From: Clostridia bacterium | Lineage (GTDB): Bacteria > Bacillota > Clostridia > Oscillospirales > Acutalibacteraceae | Length of the DNA stretch: 64,000 nucleotides | Reading direction: 5' to 3' | Assembly (NCBI GenBank): GCA_017472575.1 | Contig: JAFUPX010000010.1 | Span: 1-64,000 of the forward strand | In this document: positions 62,794 through 64,000 of the stretch, in pieces | Layout of the letters: each line of letters starts with the position of its first letter | Position numbering within the stretch: the first letter of the stretch is position 1 | The notes under the pieces: generated by a model | Database searches by the model: none | What the model was told of the DNA's origin: nothing | What the model saw: the letters and a program-made list of their open reading frames with translations, nothing else | Made by a program: the position numbers and the translations under genes

Positions 62794-64000
62794 ATGAATT
62801 ACATAAGTACAAGAGATAAATCGGTCAAGGTGTCTGCCGCGGCGGCGATAGCACAGGGTATTTCAAATGAGGGTGGCTTGTTTGTTCCAGATACTTTTTC
62901 CAAATTCAGCAAAGAGGATTTTACCGCTCTTTGTGAGATGAGTTATATTGACCGCGCAAAATATGTATTAAGCAAATTTTTAAATGACTTTACCGCTGAT
63001 GAAACCGATTACTGCGTTAAGGGCGCTTATACCGGCAGCTTTGATAATGAGGAGCCGGCGCCGCTGAAGGCTCTCGGCGATAATGAATATATGCTCGAAT
63101 TATGGAACGGACCTACCTGCGCTTTTAAGGATTTGGCGCTGCAGTTGCTTCCTTTCCTGCTCACAACCTCTGCCAAAAAGGTTGCAGGTGGAAAGAAGAC
63201 TGTTATTTTGGTTGCAACCTCAGGCGATACCGGTAAGGCGGCACTTGAAGGCTTCTGCGATGTTCCTGACACTGAAATTATGGTTTTCTATCCGAGTGAG
63301 GGCGTAAGTCCTATGCAAAAGCTGCAAATGGATTCGCAAAAGGGCGAAAATGTCCATGTGTGCGCTATAAAAGGCAATTTTGACGATGCTCAGACAGGCG
63401 TTAAAAAAATCTTCACAGATAACGCGGTTAAAGAGCGTTTAGCTCAGAACAATATGCAGTTTTCTTCTGCAAACTCAATAAACTGGGGTAGACTTGCTCC
63501 TCAAATAGTTTATTATATCTCGGTTTACTGTGACCTTTTAAAATCAGGTGCCGATTTAAGCGAGGGCTTTAATGTTGTTGTTCCCACAGGCAACTTCGGA
63601 AATATCCTTGCGGCATACTATGCAAAGAAAATGGGCGCGCCGATAAACAAGCTCATCTGCGCATCAAACGCCAATAATGTTTTGACTGACTTCTTGCGCA
63701 CCGGTACTTATGACCGTAACCGTGAATTCTTTACAACAATGTCTCCTTCAATGGATATTCTTATTTCAAGCAACCTCGAAAGAATGTTGTTTGAGCTTTA
63801 CGGAAATGATGATAAGCAGGTAGCCGCTCTTCAGTCTGAGCTTAGCGCTACAGGTAAATTTACCGTAAGTGACCAAGTAAAGCAGAAAATGGATGAGCTT
63901 TTCTTTGGCGGCTGTTGTGACGATAAGGCTACACTTGCAACAATAGAAAAAATGTTTAAGGATAAAACCTATCTTTGCGATACTCACACCGCTGTTGCGG
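62794..64000 (+). CDS. thrC: Threonine synthase (3' end outside window)
   Basis: The frame is open from ATG 62794 (AGGGG before it) to the window end, 402 codons. A PLP enzyme that converts O-phosphohomoserine to threonine. STRDKSVKVSAAAAIAQGIS at the start, NEGGLFVPD near 28, the PLP lysine in LWNGPTCAFKDLALQLL near 106, VATSGDTGKAALEGF near 143, FYPSEGVSPMQKLQM near 167, and the phosphate-binding VVPTGNFGNILAAYYAKKMG near 261. The family is about 490 residues, so roughly 90 are missing. No riboswitch or T-box was seen ahead of it. Confidence 0.96.
   Translation, partial: MNYISTRDKSVKVSAAAAIAQGISNEGGLFVPDTFSKFSKEDFTALCEMSYIDRAKYVLSKFLNDFTADETDYCVKGAYTGSFDNEEPAPLKALGDNEYMLELWNGPTCAFKDLALQLLPFLLTTSAKKVAGGKKTVILVATSGDTGKAALEGFCDVPDTEIMVFYPSEGVSPMQKLQMDSQKGENVHVCAIKGNFDDAQTGVKKIFTDNAVKERLAQNNMQFSSANSINWGRLAPQIVYYISVYCDLLKSGADLSEGFNVVVPTGNFGNILAAYYAKKMGAPINKLICASNANNVLTDFLRTGTYDRNREFFTTMSPSMDILISSNLERMLFELYGNDDKQVAALQSELSATGKFTVSDQVKQKMDELFFGGCCDDKATLATIEKMFKDKTYLCDTHTAVA

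Overview
This 64 kb window reads as the chromosome of a low-to-mid GC, Gram-positive, spore-forming anaerobe of the Bacillota, most likely class Clostridia (gut Oscillospirales or a relative). Supporting signs are a PolC-type replicative polymerase, a spore-germination YpeB protein, a KOW-domain protein between map and infA inside the ribosomal cluster, a zinc-type S14, the MEP isoprenoid route, an Rrf2/IscS/IscU set, LytR-CpsA-Psr and YfhO envelope proteins, and strong AGGAGG ribosome binding sites. Most of the window is core genome; no prophage, insertion sequence or CRISPR array was seen. Species cannot be named from the sequence alone.

Layout. 0-0.8 kb: the end of a RelBE/ParE toxin-antitoxin pair and a tRNA-Arg(CCT). 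0.9-4.1 kb: glycyl-tRNA synthetase, broken by an in-frame TAG, then a Na/phosphate cotransporter. 4.2-14.2 kb: one long operon pyrH-frr-uppS-cdsA-dxr-rseP-ispG-polC, in which PolC lacks its usual inserted proofreading exonuclease. 14.3-21.7 kb: a G5/M23 cell-wall endopeptidase, a DUF2975 membrane protein, then comEC-holA-rnmV-WYL regulator-C39-like protein, and an S1-domain protein. 21.7-26.2 kb (minus strand): metY-cysK-iscS-iscU-rrf2, a sulfur and Fe-S module behind a near-consensus promoter with a palindrome at the start site and a short leader ORF. 26.3-28.9 kb: a small Spo0A-C-like protein, an LCP protein and DNA polymerase IV.

29.1-45 kb: the complete S10-spc-alpha ribosomal supercluster, rpsJ to rplQ, including secY, adk, map, infA, rpmJ and rpoA, with a long structured leader before rpsJ and a candidate multi-branched RNA after rplQ. 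45-50.9 kb: an aspartate-type aminotransferase, secDF, and on the minus strand a 59-residue small protein and rpsB-tsf. 51-57.2 kb: an accessory envelope region with two GT8 glycosyltransferases, two PlsC-like acyltransferases in one overlapping operon, and a convergent YfhO membrane protein. 57.4-64 kb: ypeB, then rplS-lepB-rbgA-rnhB-yraN-M19 dipeptidase, and a threonine synthase cut by the window end.

The genes serve translation (ribosomal proteins, EF-Ts, RRF, IF-1, GlyRS), envelope building (UppS, CdsA, DXR, IspG, RseP, LCP, YfhO, GT8/PlsC), protein export (SecY, SecDF, LepB), replication (PolC, delta subunit, Pol IV, RNase HII) and cysteine/Fe-S supply. The points most worth a second look are the amber codon in glyS, the exonuclease-less PolC, the promoter-operator-leader arrangement of the sulfur operon, the GT8/PlsC cassette with its 32-bp-phased upstream repeats, and several unassigned structured RNA elements.
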